Shown: positions 8,514-17,075, counted from the first letter of the stretch. The stretch: 64,000 bases of DNA from an uncultured Clostridia bacterium (GCA_946403295.1 CAMIZL010000001.1:310001-374000); one strand, 5' to 3'. Notes: generated by a model not told the origin, from the letters alone. Translations and numbers: made by a program.

Positions 8514-8541
8514 AATGAGTGTTCCGGAGGGGATTTTGTCC

Positions 8542-8907
8542 ATGGGAGAGATTCGACTGCATGAGGGCGAGCTCAATGTGATGGAGCTGTTATGGTCAAA
8601 CAAATTGTTGGCCGCAAAAGACATAGCCAAAATTATAAAAGAATATATCGGCTGGGAAAAGAATACCACCTATACAGTCATCAAGCGACTTATCGATAAA
8701 GGCGCGATAGAGAGACAAGATCCGGGGTTCTTTTGCAAAGCACTGATAACCAAAGCACAGGTCAGACAGACCGAAAGTTCGTCGTTACTGGATAAATTAT
8801 TTGACGGTTCGTTCACGGGATTCGTAAGTGAATTCCTTAAGAACAACAAATTGAAAGCTTCCGAATTTTTGGAGCTTGAAAGAATAATAAGTGAATATAA
8901 GCCTTGA
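8542..8907 (+). CDS. BlaI/MecI/CopY-family transcriptional repressor
   Basis: A 121-residue winged-helix regulator. The family signature LNVMELLW near residues 11-18, the recognition region (NTTYTVIKRLIDKGAI, about 41-56) and a C-terminal dimerisation helix are all present. BlaI and MecI are inactivated by proteolysis through a BlaR1/MecR1 sensor, CopY by metal. No BlaR1 sensor, beta-lactamase or copper ATPase gene is adjacent, and the GxCxCx4CxC metal site of CopY is absent. ATG 8542 is chosen over 8515 because GGAGGGG (8526-8532) lies nine bases upstream. It is a single-gene unit with its own promoter and terminator. Confidence 0.88.
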   Translation: MGEIRLHEGELNVMELLWSNKLLAAKDIAKIIKEYIGWEKNTTYTVIKRLIDKGAIERQDPGFFCKALITKAQVRQTESSSLLDKLFDGSFTGFVSEFLKNNKLKASEFLELERIISEYKP

Positions 8908-8947
8908 TGTAACATTTTTGGAGAGGGTTTTGTTTTATGACGCAAGA

Positions 8948-8973
8948 AGCACGGTAGATGGTCCGTGCTTTTT
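8948..8973 (+). terminator. Intrinsic terminator after the BlaI-like gene
   Basis: AGCACGG (8948-8954) pairs with CCGTGCT (8963-8969), followed by a T run. Its 3' arm and T-tract begin a short tandem repeat. Confidence 0.8.
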
Positions 8974-9061
8974 GTGCGTTTTGAGGATTGCAGATCCGTG
9001 ATTTTCATGCGTTTGGGGGATTGTAAATCCATGCTTTTTGAGCGTTTTGGGGTTCAGTGAT
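8963..9061 (+). repeat. Three 33-bp imperfect tandem repeats starting in the terminator 3' arm
   Basis: Units begin CCGTG or CCATG at 8963, 8996 and 9029 and share the pattern CC-TG-TTTT--GCGTTT-G-GG. Each is exactly 33 bases. The first copy contains the T-tract of the terminator. The period matches three helical turns, but no function is evident. Confidence 0.75.
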
Positions 9062-9075
9062 TTATTTTTTTCCCC

Positions 9076-9104
9076 TTGACAGGGCAGTATTTCCGATATA
9101 CAAT
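9076..9104 (+). promoter_or_regulatory. Promoter of the tyrosine recombinase gene
   Basis: TTGACA (9076-9081), a 17-base spacer, TACAAT (9099-9104). A strong sigma-A type promoter with a leader of about 45 bases. Confidence 0.75.
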
Positions 9105-9155
9105 TATTCTATAAATCTAGGTTTAACGAAACTTTATTGATGAAAAGGAGCTCAT

Positions 9156-10220
9156 ATGGAGAACAAAACTTACCACGAGCAAAAAGAAATCGAATACACT
9201 AAAGCTTTGCGTGAATATCTTGCCGAGCTTCCCGGTTTTGTTACGACTTATATGCGTGGTATGAAACAACGTATGCAATCACGTTCGCGTCTTGCATATG
9301 CTGTTGATCTTAAAGTTTTCTTCAGCTGGTTGCATGATTCAAATCCTTTGTTCAAAAACAAAGAAATCCGTGACATTTCCCTGAACGATCTTGAAAGCCT
9401 TGAGCCCTTTGATATTGAGGAATATCTTGACCACCTGCGTCTTTATACGGACGAAACCGGTCGCGAAATCACAAATACCGACACAGCACTCAAACGTAAA
9501 ATGTCTGCTCTTCGCAGCCTTTACGGATATCTCTTTAAAAACAACATGATTAGCGTTAATCCTGTTGTAAAGGTTGATATGCCAAAGCTCCACAAAAAAG
9601 CAATCGTAAGGCTTGACGGCGACGAAGTTTCCGATATGCTCAGCCTCATAGAAAACGGCAATTATAATTGTTCAAACCATATGTTAAAATACCGCGAGAA
9701 GCTTAAAACAAGGGATCTTGCGATCATTACGTTCCTTCTCGGTACGGGACTGCGTGTAACCGAATTTGTGGGAATAAACATAAAAGATCTTGATATGAAG
9801 AACAGCCGTGTAAAGATCACCAGAAAAGGCGGTTATGAGGCGTATGTCTATTTCGGCAGCGAGGTGGCCGACAGTCTTTCCCCTTATCTTGATGAAAGAA
9901 ACGCAATAAGCGATGTTTGCGCCGGACACGAAGATGCGCTCTTCCTTTCAAATCAGAAAAAGCGCATCTGTGTAAAATCCGTAGAAAATCTTGTCAAAAA
10001 ATATGCAAGCCTTGTTACATCAATGAAGCATATTACGCCTCATAAGCTTCGCAGCACGTACGGCACGGCTCTTTATAAGGAAACGGGCGATATTTATCTT
10101 GTTGCCGATGTTCTCGGTCATAAAGACGTCAATACGACCCGAAAGCATTATGCAGAGCTTGAGGATGACCGTCGCCGCAGTGCCAAAGACGCCGTCAGAT
10201 TACGTAAAAAGGACGAATAA
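9156..10220 (+). CDS. Tyrosine recombinase, XerS/XerC-like
   Basis: A site-specific recombinase with an N-terminal SAM-like core-binding domain (about 15-115) and a C-terminal catalytic domain. Catalytic residues are visible: Arg in GTGLRVTE, Lys in TRKGGYEA, His-x-x-Arg in PHKLRSTYG, His in LGHKD and the nucleophile Tyr in TRKHYAE near the end. At 354 residues it matches the length of single-protein Xer recombinases (XerS, about 356) rather than XerC/D (about 300). No phage or integrative-element genes flank it, so a chromosome-dimer resolution role is more likely than integration. I could not identify a dif site. It ends only four bases from the convergent lipoprotein gene. Confidence 0.85.
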   Translation: MENKTYHEQKEIEYTKALREYLAELPGFVTTYMRGMKQRMQSRSRLAYAVDLKVFFSWLHDSNPLFKNKEIRDISLNDLESLEPFDIEEYLDHLRLYTDETGREITNTDTALKRKMSALRSLYGYLFKNNMISVNPVVKVDMPKLHKKAIVRLDGDEVSDMLSLIENGNYNCSNHMLKYREKLKTRDLAIITFLLGTGLRVTEFVGINIKDLDMKNSRVKITRKGGYEAYVYFGSEVADSLSPYLDERNAISDVCAGHEDALFLSNQKKRICVKSVENLVKKYASLVTSMKHITPHKLRSTYGTALYKETGDIYLVADVLGHKDVNTTRKHYAELEDDRRRSAKDAVRLRKKDE

Positions 10221-10224
10221 AGGA

Positions 10225-11298
10225 TCATCTGTCATATCCGATATTATCAGCCAGTTCCGAAAGGAATTCCTCCATTTCGGTACGCGTATAAGTCTTGATC
10301 CCGGCCTCTTTGAATCTCTTTTTCAGCTCATTTGAGTCATCATAGTCCGCATCTGTCGTTATATCATTATACTCGTCGTCCATGATGAAATATTCGTAAT
10401 AATACGAACGTGTCGCGTTTTCGTTCTCGACATAATATTCCCTAATACCGATATGGTCCGTATCGAGGTCGTCCGTAGAGATCGTAACATAATCATTGTC
10501 TCGTCTGTAGGCGTAAATATTTCCAAAAAGACCGATCGTTTCGGACATTCCGTAATAATATGTGTAATTACCGTCCGCATCGATATATGAATGATCGATG
10601 ATATGTACGTTTGCTCCGCTCGATCCTCCCGTTGTGATCTTTCCGTCCGGTTCGATCGTAACATAGCTTCTTGACCAGCCGTCCTGGGTGAATATAATAC
10701 GAAGCTCTCCGTCAAATTCCTTTATGATCATATGCAAACTGAATTCATCGTTAAAAAGAGCCTGCGCATAAAGTTCCTGCACCCCGTCATTGCCGCAGTC
10801 GATGAAGGAATATTCGACATCACCGCTTTGAACGTAAGTAACGAATTCGTCCGAATTTTCGAGTGCCTTTGAAACATCTTCCCATGAATAGAATTTTCCC
10901 GCTTCAAGTACGGATCTTGTATTAAGATACGATGTCCTGTCTGCGTTTCCCAGATATTTTGCTTTAGCTACGCCGTCCATGAATGATTTATATAAGATCA
11001 TGGCCGTGCTTTCTTCCTGTACGGTCTCCCCGTTATCTTCCGCCCCCTCTTCGCTTTCGGCGGATCCGTCCGTGACGGCTGTTTCATCGCTTTTTTGATC
11101 GTTCAAAACGACTTCGGGCGATATTTCCGTGACGATCTGTGTGGGTTCTTCTTTTGTAACGTCCTCAACGCCTTCATTATCCGTTTTGTCGCTTGTGTTG
11201 ATTTCTTTTACTTCGTTTTCGGTCTTATCGTCCCTTCCGCACGAAACAACCGAAAGCGCCATTATAAGCGCCAATATCAAGATCAGTATCTTCCTCAT
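10225..11298 (-). CDS. Lipoprotein of unknown function
   Basis: A 357-residue predicted lipoprotein. The start at 11298 has a strong AAGGAGGAAAG ribosome binding site, and the N-terminus MRKILILILA is a signal peptide with lipobox SVVSC. A Glu/Asp/Thr-rich linker (about 25-100) precedes a globular region with many Tyr, Asp and aromatic residues (DGVQELYAQALF, YSFIDCGNDG). The D-G-x-x-E pattern recalls calcium-binding or repeat-type secreted proteins but I cannot assign a family. It lies 62 bases downstream of the amidase gene and is probably co-transcribed. It ends in a tail-to-tail contact with the recombinase gene with no visible terminator between. Confidence 0.7.
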   Translation of the reverse strand: MRKILILILALIMALSVVSCGRDDKTENEVKEINTSDKTDNEGVEDVTKEEPTQIVTEISPEVVLNDQKSDETAVTDGSAESEEGAEDNGETVQEESTAMILYKSFMDGVAKAKYLGNADRTSYLNTRSVLEAGKFYSWEDVSKALENSDEFVTYVQSGDVEYSFIDCGNDGVQELYAQALFNDEFSLHMIIKEFDGELRIIFTQDGWSRSYVTIEPDGKITTGGSSGANVHIIDHSYIDADGNYTYYYGMSETIGLFGNIYAYRRDNDYVTISTDDLDTDHIGIREYYVENENATRSYYYEYFIMDDEYNDITTDADYDDSNELKKRFKEAGIKTYTRTEMEEFLSELADNIGYDR

Positions 11299-11360
11299 TA
11301 TCTTTCCTCCTTGAAGATCCATCATCGAAGCATGATCCGTGCTTTGGTTTGGGATCATGT

Positions 11361-12830
11361 TTATTTGTTGTAAAGCTTTAATATACTGCCCGCAAGTGTC
11401 TGTGCTGCCGTGATCCTGAACTCATCCGTGATCGAACGATAGCATTCTTCGGGATTACTCAGGAACGAAAGCTCAACAAGTACCGCAGGCACATTATTGT
11501 ACTTCGTTACTGTAAAGTCTGTTGTTAACACTTTCATGTCATTTGTATGTAAATTTTCGATCAGATCGGCCTGCATCATCTCCGCCATGATACAGCTCGT
11601 AACGGTATCATTAAGTGAAGAATTGTTGTTAATCAGGCTGTAATAAACGCTTGTGCCGTTCTTTTCCGGAGAGTTGTTCGCATTATGATGAATTGATACA
11701 AACATGTCGGAATCGAGACGTGCGCCAAGATATGCCCTGTCTCTGAGCGGGATCAAAGTATCGTCGTGTCTTGAGTAAAAGACTTTTATGCCGGCATCTT
11801 CAAGTATCCTGCCTATAAGCTTAACGATAATGAGATTGCAGTCTTTTTCGTCGATTCCGAAATTTTGCGTGCCGGGGTCGCTGTTACCGTGTCCCGCGTC
11901 AAGGATGACGATACGGTCGTAAAGGTCTTTCGCTCTGTTAAATCTGAGTGTGATACAGGAATCATCGATCTCGTCCTTATGAAGAAGACATAAGCCGTTA
12001 AGGTCTGTCTGAGTCACAATGGTAAGAACCGTCAGATCGTCCTCGAGCCGATATTCGTCACGGATCTGCACGACACAGTTTTCACAATCATCCCTAAAGG
12101 TCAGATTATCAAAGAATTTTCTGTGATCCCCTTTAACGCTTATGTATATCTCATTCTTATAGATATCGTCACTGACCGTTATGTCATTTTTACCGACCGG
12201 TCCGGGCATTTTGATCTCAATCTTTCCGCTGTAGTCGGCGATGTCACGCGTAACCTTGTTATCAAGAACGACGCCGTACTTGTAAAGCTCATAAACCTTA
12301 CCGGTCGCAGGTGTTTCAGTGACTTTGGACATCTTTTTGTCGCTGTCCCAAACATATGTATATCCGAGAGTTTCGAAAACAAGACGACCCGGAAGATAGA
12401 AATTTCCCGAGTTACCGTCCTGCTCAATAAACTTGGGGATTGCTCTCGAATATGCAGCCTTTCCGTTCTTATAAACGATCATGCTGTCCGTATAGAATTC
12501 GATCGAACAGTCACCGCGCGTGATCTTTATACGTCCGAGCGACTTGTTGTACGAATATTTTGCATCGGGAACAGCCTTACTTATGACCTTTTTAACGTTT
12601 ATAAAGGCTGTGTCGTCAAATAGGTAAGTCGGTGTCTTCCGAATATTTACTTCCTGACCGTTAAACATGAAACCGGCGATCGTACCGTCGTAATTTGTCT
12701 CCACACCGTCAATTATGAGCGTAACAGGGCCTGTAACGTCCTTTTTTGCCGCCTTTAATTCTCCTGCGGGCAACATAAAGGTAAAAATACAAAAAGACGC
12801 TATAAGCGCTAATATATGTGTTTTCTTCAT
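11361..12830 (-). CDS. N-acetylmuramoyl-L-alanine amidase with copper-amine-oxidase-like N-domain
   Basis: A secreted zinc amidase (Amidase_3) that cleaves the bond between MurNAc and L-Ala in peptidoglycan. A signal peptide (about 1-27) is followed by a stalk-like domain of the copper amine oxidase N-domain type (about 35-170: DGVETNYDG, then ARAIPKFIEQDG, GRLVFETLGY), a beta-rich AMIN-like middle, and a C-terminal catalytic domain from about residue 300. Zinc and catalytic residues are seen in LDAGHGNSDPG (His), the Glu of DEKDCNL, SIHHNAN (His) and VELSFLSN (Glu). The ATG at 12830 with GGAG about ten bases upstream is preferred over 12839. It is followed by a lipoprotein gene in the same direction. 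Confidence 0.92.
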   Translation of the reverse strand: MKKTHILALIASFCIFTFMLPAGELKAAKKDVTGPVTLIIDGVETNYDGTIAGFMFNGQEVNIRKTPTYLFDDTAFINVKKVISKAVPDAKYSYNKSLGRIKITRGDCSIEFYTDSMIVYKNGKAAYSRAIPKFIEQDGNSGNFYLPGRLVFETLGYTYVWDSDKKMSKVTETPATGKVYELYKYGVVLDNKVTRDIADYSGKIEIKMPGPVGKNDITVSDDIYKNEIYISVKGDHRKFFDNLTFRDDCENCVVQIRDEYRLEDDLTVLTIVTQTDLNGLCLLHKDEIDDSCITLRFNRAKDLYDRIVILDAGHGNSDPGTQNFGIDEKDCNLIIVKLIGRILEDAGIKVFYSRHDDTLIPLRDRAYLGARLDSDMFVSIHHNANNSPEKNGTSVYYSLINNNSSLNDTVTSCIMAEMMQADLIENLHTNDMKVLTTDFTVTKYNNVPAVLVELSFLSNPEECYRSITDEFRITAAQTLAGSILKLYNK

Positions 12831-12859
12831 TTGTAACATACTCCGATCTTTGGAATGAA

Positions 12860-13966
12860 TTAAATGATCTGCTCTGTTTCTTCAACAGGAATAGAAATAA
12901 CTCTGTTCTTGCCGTTATGCTTAGCGAAATAAAGGCGCGAATCGGCAATCTTGATCCACTCGTCTTTTGTATATTTGGGATCAAATTGAACAAAGCCACC
13001 GCTGAATGTAATACTGTGGTCACCCGCAAAATCGTATCTGACACTTCTGAAATCCGAAAGGATCTGATTTGATTTTCTGAGAGCTTCGTCGATGTCCATG
13101 TTTCTGAACATGACGCATATCTCTTCTCCACCGTAACGACAGGGAATAATGTCTTTCCTGCCCATATCGAGAATTACCTGCGCAAGAGTCCGCAGGACCA
13201 CATCACCGTTTTGATGACCGTATGTATCGTTAACTCTCTTGAAATTATCGATATCTATCATCAAAAGATAAAGCGGCGATTCGGGCTGATAATTCTTAAT
13301 GAGTTCATCCATGATGGAATCCATACCGCCCCTGTTATAAAGGCCCGTGAGCGGATCGAGACGCATTTTGTTAATGAGTCTCTCTTCGTTCGTACGTCCC
13401 TTTTTAACCGTATGAAGCTGTGAATAGATGAACCTGAGCAAAAGGTTCGAGCAGAAATAAGCAATGATTATTATCGCACTGGCAATAATATAATTTGCGA
13501 TATAAATATCATTATCATCAAAAAGCTTTTGGCCGACAACAAACGAAATAAGCGTCGAAACCATCGAGATGACGGTCATCGTATATGTCAGCCTGTTCTC
13601 CGCAAATACGGCCGAAATAAAGATCGCAAGGCTCGGAAGGCTGAGCACGGCAGCATAAATACCGTGAAGGTTCTGAATTATGATGCATATAAATAGGAGC
13701 ATCGAACAAATCGTATAATTCTTTGCCCGTTGTGATACCTTCTTGGATGTGAGCAGGAAAAACGAGATGACCACCGCGCTGACGTTAAGTATGGTGGGAA
13801 TGTAGATATATCTGAGCTTATATTCTTCGTCGGTGCATTTTACCTGCATTCTGAATTGCGGAACAATAAAGATGAGGATCTCCATGAACAAACAGGCAAG
13901 GCAGAAAAAGACTCCTATCAAAAACAGGGGTTTCCGCCATCTCTTTTGAAAATCATATATGTTCAT
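12860..13966 (-). CDS. Membrane diguanylate cyclase (GGDEF domain)
   Basis: A predicted c-di-GMP synthase of 368 residues with five or six membrane helices (about 15-195) and a C-terminal GGDEF domain (about 210-368). The active-site loop is RYGGEEICVMF, a functional GGEE(F/I) variant; substrate-binding motifs DPLTGLYNRGG and IDIDNFKRVNDTYGH are intact. The allosteric I-site RxxD is not: the region reads R-K-D-I, with Arg kept and Asp shifted by one, so product inhibition may be weak. ATG 13966 has AAGGA 11 bases upstream, while 13990 has none. It is upstream of the amidase, suggesting a link between c-di-GMP and wall remodelling, by context only. Confidence 0.88.
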   Translation of the reverse strand: MNIYDFQKRWRKPLFLIGVFFCLACLFMEILIFIVPQFRMQVKCTDEEYKLRYIYIPTILNVSAVVISFFLLTSKKVSQRAKNYTICSMLLFICIIIQNLHGIYAAVLSLPSLAIFISAVFAENRLTYTMTVISMVSTLISFVVGQKLFDDNDIYIANYIIASAIIIIAYFCSNLLLRFIYSQLHTVKKGRTNEERLINKMRLDPLTGLYNRGGMDSIMDELIKNYQPESPLYLLMIDIDNFKRVNDTYGHQNGDVVLRTLAQVILDMGRKDIIPCRYGGEEICVMFRNMDIDEALRKSNQILSDFRSVRYDFAGDHSITFSGGFVQFDPKYTKDEWIKIADSRLYFAKHNGKNRVISIPVEETEQII

Positions 13967-14005
13967 ATGTATAGAGATCCTTTCGTGCAAAATTCTGTTT
14001 TGTCT

Positions 14006-14986
14006 TTATTTGTTGGTGGTTACAGATGCATTCTTCGAATCAAGTATAAGGTCAAACGCGGCATCGATGGGATCGTCGGCACTGCTGATGTCAATCTTTC
14101 CGCCCGTGATGGTGATATAACCTTTTTGATTACCTTTGTTGCTAACATGGGTATTCTCGGTTTTGATCCCGCTTCCGTTGTCGGCTTTAATGGTTATGTT
14201 ACCGGACTCAACCGTCACGGAATCGTTTCCTTTGATACCGTTATTAGCTGCGTTGACGGTAAGTGTAAGATTCTTGATCTTGATATCGTTTTTGCAACCG
14301 ATGCCGTTGTTGTATGAACCGTTAACGGTAAGTCTGCCCCGACCCTTAAACTTCAGGTCGTCTTTTGAATAGATCGCCGCATTTCCGTACTCGGAATCTT
14401 CGTTCTTGTTCTTCCTTGCGGGTCTTTGGTCGTTAAGCTCATTGTTTGTTCCGTCGGTTGCGGATATAGTTACTTCCTCAGCGTTTTCAACATATATGAG
14501 CGCACCGATTTCGGATGTCATGTTTACGCCTTCAAGATGAATGTCAAGATCAGCATCGGCAGCGTCGATATAGATCATTCTGTTGAAGCAGGTTCCTCGT
14601 ACGTGATATTCGCCGCCTTTTGTAAAGATATATCTTTTTCCGTCCTCTTTAAACTCTCCGCCGTCTTTAGCGGTTATCGAAAGCTCACCGGAATAATCGG
14701 CTGCGTTTGCCGTCTTATCTTCTGTTTTTTCTTCTTTAGCACCGTCTTTAACGGATGAAGTACCGTCGGTATTATCGGACGAATTGTCATCGGCTTTACC
14801 GGACGAATTGTTGTCACCGGCTATACCGGATGAAGGGTTTGCAACGTCAGTTTTATTGTTATCTTCTTTCGATACCGCCGTATCGCCCAATGTCTGCGTC
14901 TGATCGTTCGTTGAGGAGCATCCGACAGCTATCATCGAGGCAAATACAAGTATCAAAAGAAACGAGATCACACGTTTCGGTGTCAT
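14006..14986 (-). CDS. Lipoprotein with DUF4353-type (carbohydrate-binding-like) beta-helix domain
   Basis: A 326-residue lipoprotein. MTPKRVISFLLILVFASM is the signal with lipobox AVGC; a low-complexity Ser/Asn/Asp/Thr linker (about 25-95) leads to a repetitive region typical of DUF4353 proteins: beta strands such as YHVRGTCFNRMIYIDA, then VTISATDGTNNELND, DLKFKGRGRLTVNGSYNNG and NNGIKGNDSVTVESGNITI. These proteins are often labelled carbohydrate-binding, without firm evidence. The ATG at 14986 follows a TAGGAGA ribosome binding site. It looks complete but ends at IDAAFDLILDS, shorter than the longest family members. Confidence 0.75.
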   Translation of the reverse strand: MTPKRVISFLLILVFASMIAVGCSSTNDQTQTLGDTAVSKEDNNKTDVANPSSGIAGDNNSSGKADDNSSDNTDGTSSVKDGAKEEKTEDKTANAADYSGELSITAKDGGEFKEDGKRYIFTKGGEYHVRGTCFNRMIYIDAADADLDIHLEGVNMTSEIGALIYVENAEEVTISATDGTNNELNDQRPARKNKNEDSEYGNAAIYSKDDLKFKGRGRLTVNGSYNNGIGCKNDIKIKNLTLTVNAANNGIKGNDSVTVESGNITIKADNGSGIKTENTHVSNKGNQKGYITITGGKIDISSADDPIDAAFDLILDSKNASVTTNK

Positions 14987-15038
14987 AAAAAATTCTCCTA
15001 ATATCTTAAAGAAATAATATGGTTTCCCACATCTTTTA

Positions 15039-15066
15039 ATTCTACCATATTTCACGGTAAAATCAA
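15039..15066 (-). promoter_or_regulatory. Promoter for the DUF4353 lipoprotein gene
   Basis: On the minus strand TTGATT (15061-15066), a 16-base spacer, TAGAAT (15039-15044). Moderate match. It is divergent from the promoter at 15080-15108. Confidence 0.45.
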
Positions 15067-15079
15067 AGAATTCTTATTC

Positions 15080-15108
15080 TTGACTTAAGATTATTGTCGT
15101 AATAAGAT
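15080..15108 (+). promoter_or_regulatory. Promoter of the TtcA-like gene
   Basis: TTGACT (15080-15085), a 17-base spacer, TAAGAT (15103-15108), 45 bases before the ATG. Confidence 0.5.
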
Positions 15109-15153
15109 TTCAAATGAAAAATATAAAGATCAGAATGTATAAGGGACGAAAAA

Positions 15154-15891
15154 ATGACGATAAGAAGACTTCAAAGCCTTACCAGGAAGGCGGTTGATGA
15201 ATTTAATATGATCGAAGAAGGTGACAGGATCGCCGTCGGTATATCGGGAGGCAAAGATTCTCTCACTCTTCTTTATGCGCTTTCCGGCCTCAGAAGATAT
15301 TATCCCAAACATTTTGAACTTGAAGCGATAACCGTTTCACTAGGATTTGACGGCTTCGATACAAGCAGGATCAAAGAATTATGCGAAACACTGGAAGTAA
15401 ATTATACTGTTGTACAAACACAGATAAAAGATGTTGTATTTGACATAAGAAACGAATCAAATCCCTGCTCTCTTTGTGCAAAGATGAGAAAAGGCGCATT
15501 TAACGACAAAGCAAAGGAGCTCGGTTGCAATAAATCGGCATATGCGCATCATCGAGACGATGTGATAGAAACTGCGCTCATGTCGCTTATCTACGAAGGA
15601 CATTTTTATTGTTTCGCTCCCGTCACATACCTTGACAGAACGGATATAACGCTCATAAGACCGATGCTCTACGTAAACGAAGCCGATATCAAAGGCTTTA
15701 CGAAGAACATGGATCTGCCGGTCCTTAAAAATCCCTGTCCCGCCGACGGAAATACAAAAAGAGAATATGTTAAGGATCTCGTGAGCAAATTAGAGTATGA
15801 AAACAGAGGATTTAAAGACAGGATGTTCCATGCCGTTAAATCCGGGATAAAAACGTTTTCAAATATTACGGAATCAATACAATCTGAATAA
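15154..15891 (+). CDS. TtcA-family tRNA 2-thiocytidine synthetase (PP-loop ATPase)
   Basis: An ATP-pyrophosphatase-type tRNA sulfurtransferase. The PP-loop GISGGKDS is at residues 29-36. Cysteines typical of TtcA iron-sulfur binding are present: NPCSLCAKM (C-x-x-C, about 107-110) and the later [18 protein letters not shown] matches the conserved HxxDD segment. TtcA thiolates C32 of some tRNAs; related 2-thiouridine enzymes (TtuA) have extra zinc fingers that are not seen here, so TtcA is the better assignment. At 245 residues it is shorter than E. coli TtcA (about 310). Its 3' end overlaps the convergent lexA gene by 18 bases. Confidence 0.83.
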   Translation: MTIRRLQSLTRKAVDEFNMIEEGDRIAVGISGGKDSLTLLYALSGLRRYYPKHFELEAITVSLGFDGFDTSRIKELCETLEVNYTVVQTQIKDVVFDIRNESNPCSLCAKMRKGAFNDKAKELGCNKSAYAHHRDDVIETALMSLIYEGHFYCFAPVTYLDRTDITLIRPMLYVNEADIKGFTKNMDLPVLKNPCPADGNTKREYVKDLVSKLEYENRGFKDRMFHAVKSGIKTFSNITESIQSE

Positions 15892-16497
15892 TCCTATGAC
15901 GATACCGAGGATCTCGCAATCATCGACAATGATGGGATCCATGGTATCATTCTCAGGCTGAAGTCTGATATGATCCTTTTCTTTATAGAATGTTTTTACA
16001 GTGACACTGTCATTGATGAGCGCAACGACCATCTCGCCGTTACGGGCGGTTTTCTGCTGCTTGACAAGGATCTGGTCACCGTCAAAGATACCTTTGTTGA
16101 TCATGCTCTGTCCTTTGACTTTGAGCATGAATGTCTTTGAATTGGGAAGATATTCGATAGGGATCGGGAAATAACCTTCAAGGTTCTCAACCGCAAGGAT
16201 GGGCTGACCTGCGGTAACTGTACCTACAACGGGGATGTTCGCAATTTCCCTGCGCATCGAATTAAATTCTTCGTCCACAAGTTCTATAGTACGCGATTTT
16301 GAACCGTCACGTTTTAAATATCCTTTTTCTTCAAGTGCGGAAAGGTGTGAATGAACCGTAGATGTAGAGCTCAGATTAACAGCATTGCATATCTCACGGA
16401 CCGAAGGCGGAAATCCTCTTTCAATGATAAATCCCTTGATGTAATCAAGTATCTCCTGCTGTTTAATGCCGGGTTTCATAGACTTTTTAGCGCCCAT
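15874..16497 (-). CDS. lexA: LexA repressor
   Basis: SOS repressor that blocks damage-response promoters and self-cleaves when bound to RecA filaments. The 207-residue protein has an N-terminal winged helix (about 12-70, with [20 protein letters not shown]) and a C-terminal S24 latent peptidase. The scissile Ala96-Gly97 lies in VGTVTAGQP, the nucleophile is Ser131 (KGQSM) and the general base Lys168. The start at 16497 has GAGGAGG immediately upstream; the longer reading has no comparable site. The promoter and candidate LexA operators lie at 16628-16675, so autoregulation is likely. The 3' end overlaps the convergent ttcA-like gene by 18 bases. Confidence 0.96.
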   Translation of the reverse strand: MGAKKSMKPGIKQQEILDYIKGFIIERGFPPSVREICNAVNLSSTSTVHSHLSALEEKGYLKRDGSKSRTIELVDEEFNSMRREIANIPVVGTVTAGQPILAVENLEGYFPIPIEYLPNSKTFMLKVKGQSMINKGIFDGDQILVKQQKTARNGEMVVALINDSVTVKTFYKEKDHIRLQPENDTMDPIIVDDCEILGIVIGLFRLY

Positions 16498-16525
16498 ACA
16501 TCCTCCTCTTTCGGTCGAAATATAC

Positions 16526-16590
16526 AACTGATCTTATTACATATATATTTCCGGTTTGAAAACTGATCTTATTACATATGTATTTCCGGT
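16526..16590 (-). repeat. Duplicated 30-bp segment in the lexA leader, 35-bp period
   Basis: Copies at 16526-16555 and 16561-16590 match in 29 of 30 bases, each with AACTGATCTTATTACATAT at its left end. They sit between the lexA promoter and its ribosome binding site, so both would be in the mRNA leader. Confidence 0.9.
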
Positions 16591-16627
16591 ATAAAAAACC
16601 TGTAAAATCAAACAATACTACAAATAT

Positions 16628-16675
16628 ATTTTATCATGCGAACAAATTGTTGTCAAACATTTGTTTTATTGTTCG
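16628..16675 (-). promoter_or_regulatory. lexA promoter overlapped by candidate LexA boxes
   Basis: On the minus strand, TTGACA (16651-16656), a 17-base spacer and TAAAAT (16628-16633) form a near-consensus promoter. The dyad AAACATTTGTTT (16655-16666) overlaps the -35 box and resembles GAAC-n4-GTTC. CGAACAA (16639-16645), in the spacer, is an exact inverted match to TTGTTCG (16669-16675). Such overlap fits LexA autorepression. Confidence 0.65.
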
Positions 16676-16730
16676 ATCACATGGCACACGTTACAATGTT
16701 TATCTCTCATCCCAAAACATCAAACCTCTA

Positions 16731-17075
16731 TCACTCGTCGAGATAAACGTTTTCAGCATCTTTCCAAATTCTTTCAAGTTCATAGAACGATCTTTGGTCA
16801 TTCATAAATACATGGATGACTATATCGCCGTAATCAAGAAGTATCCATCCGCTGTTCTTCTGGCCTTCGACTCTCTTGGGCGAAATGCCGAGCTTTGTAA
16901 GCTCGTCTATGATATTATCGGTGATCGCTTCAACCTGAGGCTGGTTATAGCCATGAGTGATCACGAAATAATCGCAAATGACGCAAAGCTTTTGGATGTC
17001 AAGAATCTTGATATCCTCGCCTTTTTTATCGTCGATCGCTTTTTTTATGATTTTCAAAATATCTAAATTGTTCAT
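16731..17075 (-). CDS. rsfS: Ribosomal silencing factor RsfS (Iojap/YbeB)
   Basis: RsfS binds uL14 on the large subunit and blocks subunit joining under starvation. The 114-residue length is typical. Conserved family segments are ICDYFVITHGYNQPQVEAI (about 33-51), SGWILLDYGDIVIHVF (about 74-89) and RSFYELERIW near the C-terminus. It lies downstream of yqeK, the usual order in Firmicutes. An AAAGAGGAGAT ribosome binding site precedes the ATG. Confidence 0.95.
   Translation of the reverse strand: MNNLDILKIIKKAIDDKKGEDIKILDIQKLCVICDYFVITHGYNQPQVEAITDNIIDELTKLGISPKRVEGQKNSGWILLDYGDIVIHVFMNDQRSFYELERIWKDAENVYLDE

Noticed and set aside
9156-10220. Recombinase as integrase of a mobile island.
   Set aside because: Flanking genes are ordinary chromosomal genes; no att-like repeats, tRNA target, relaxase or phage genes are seen.
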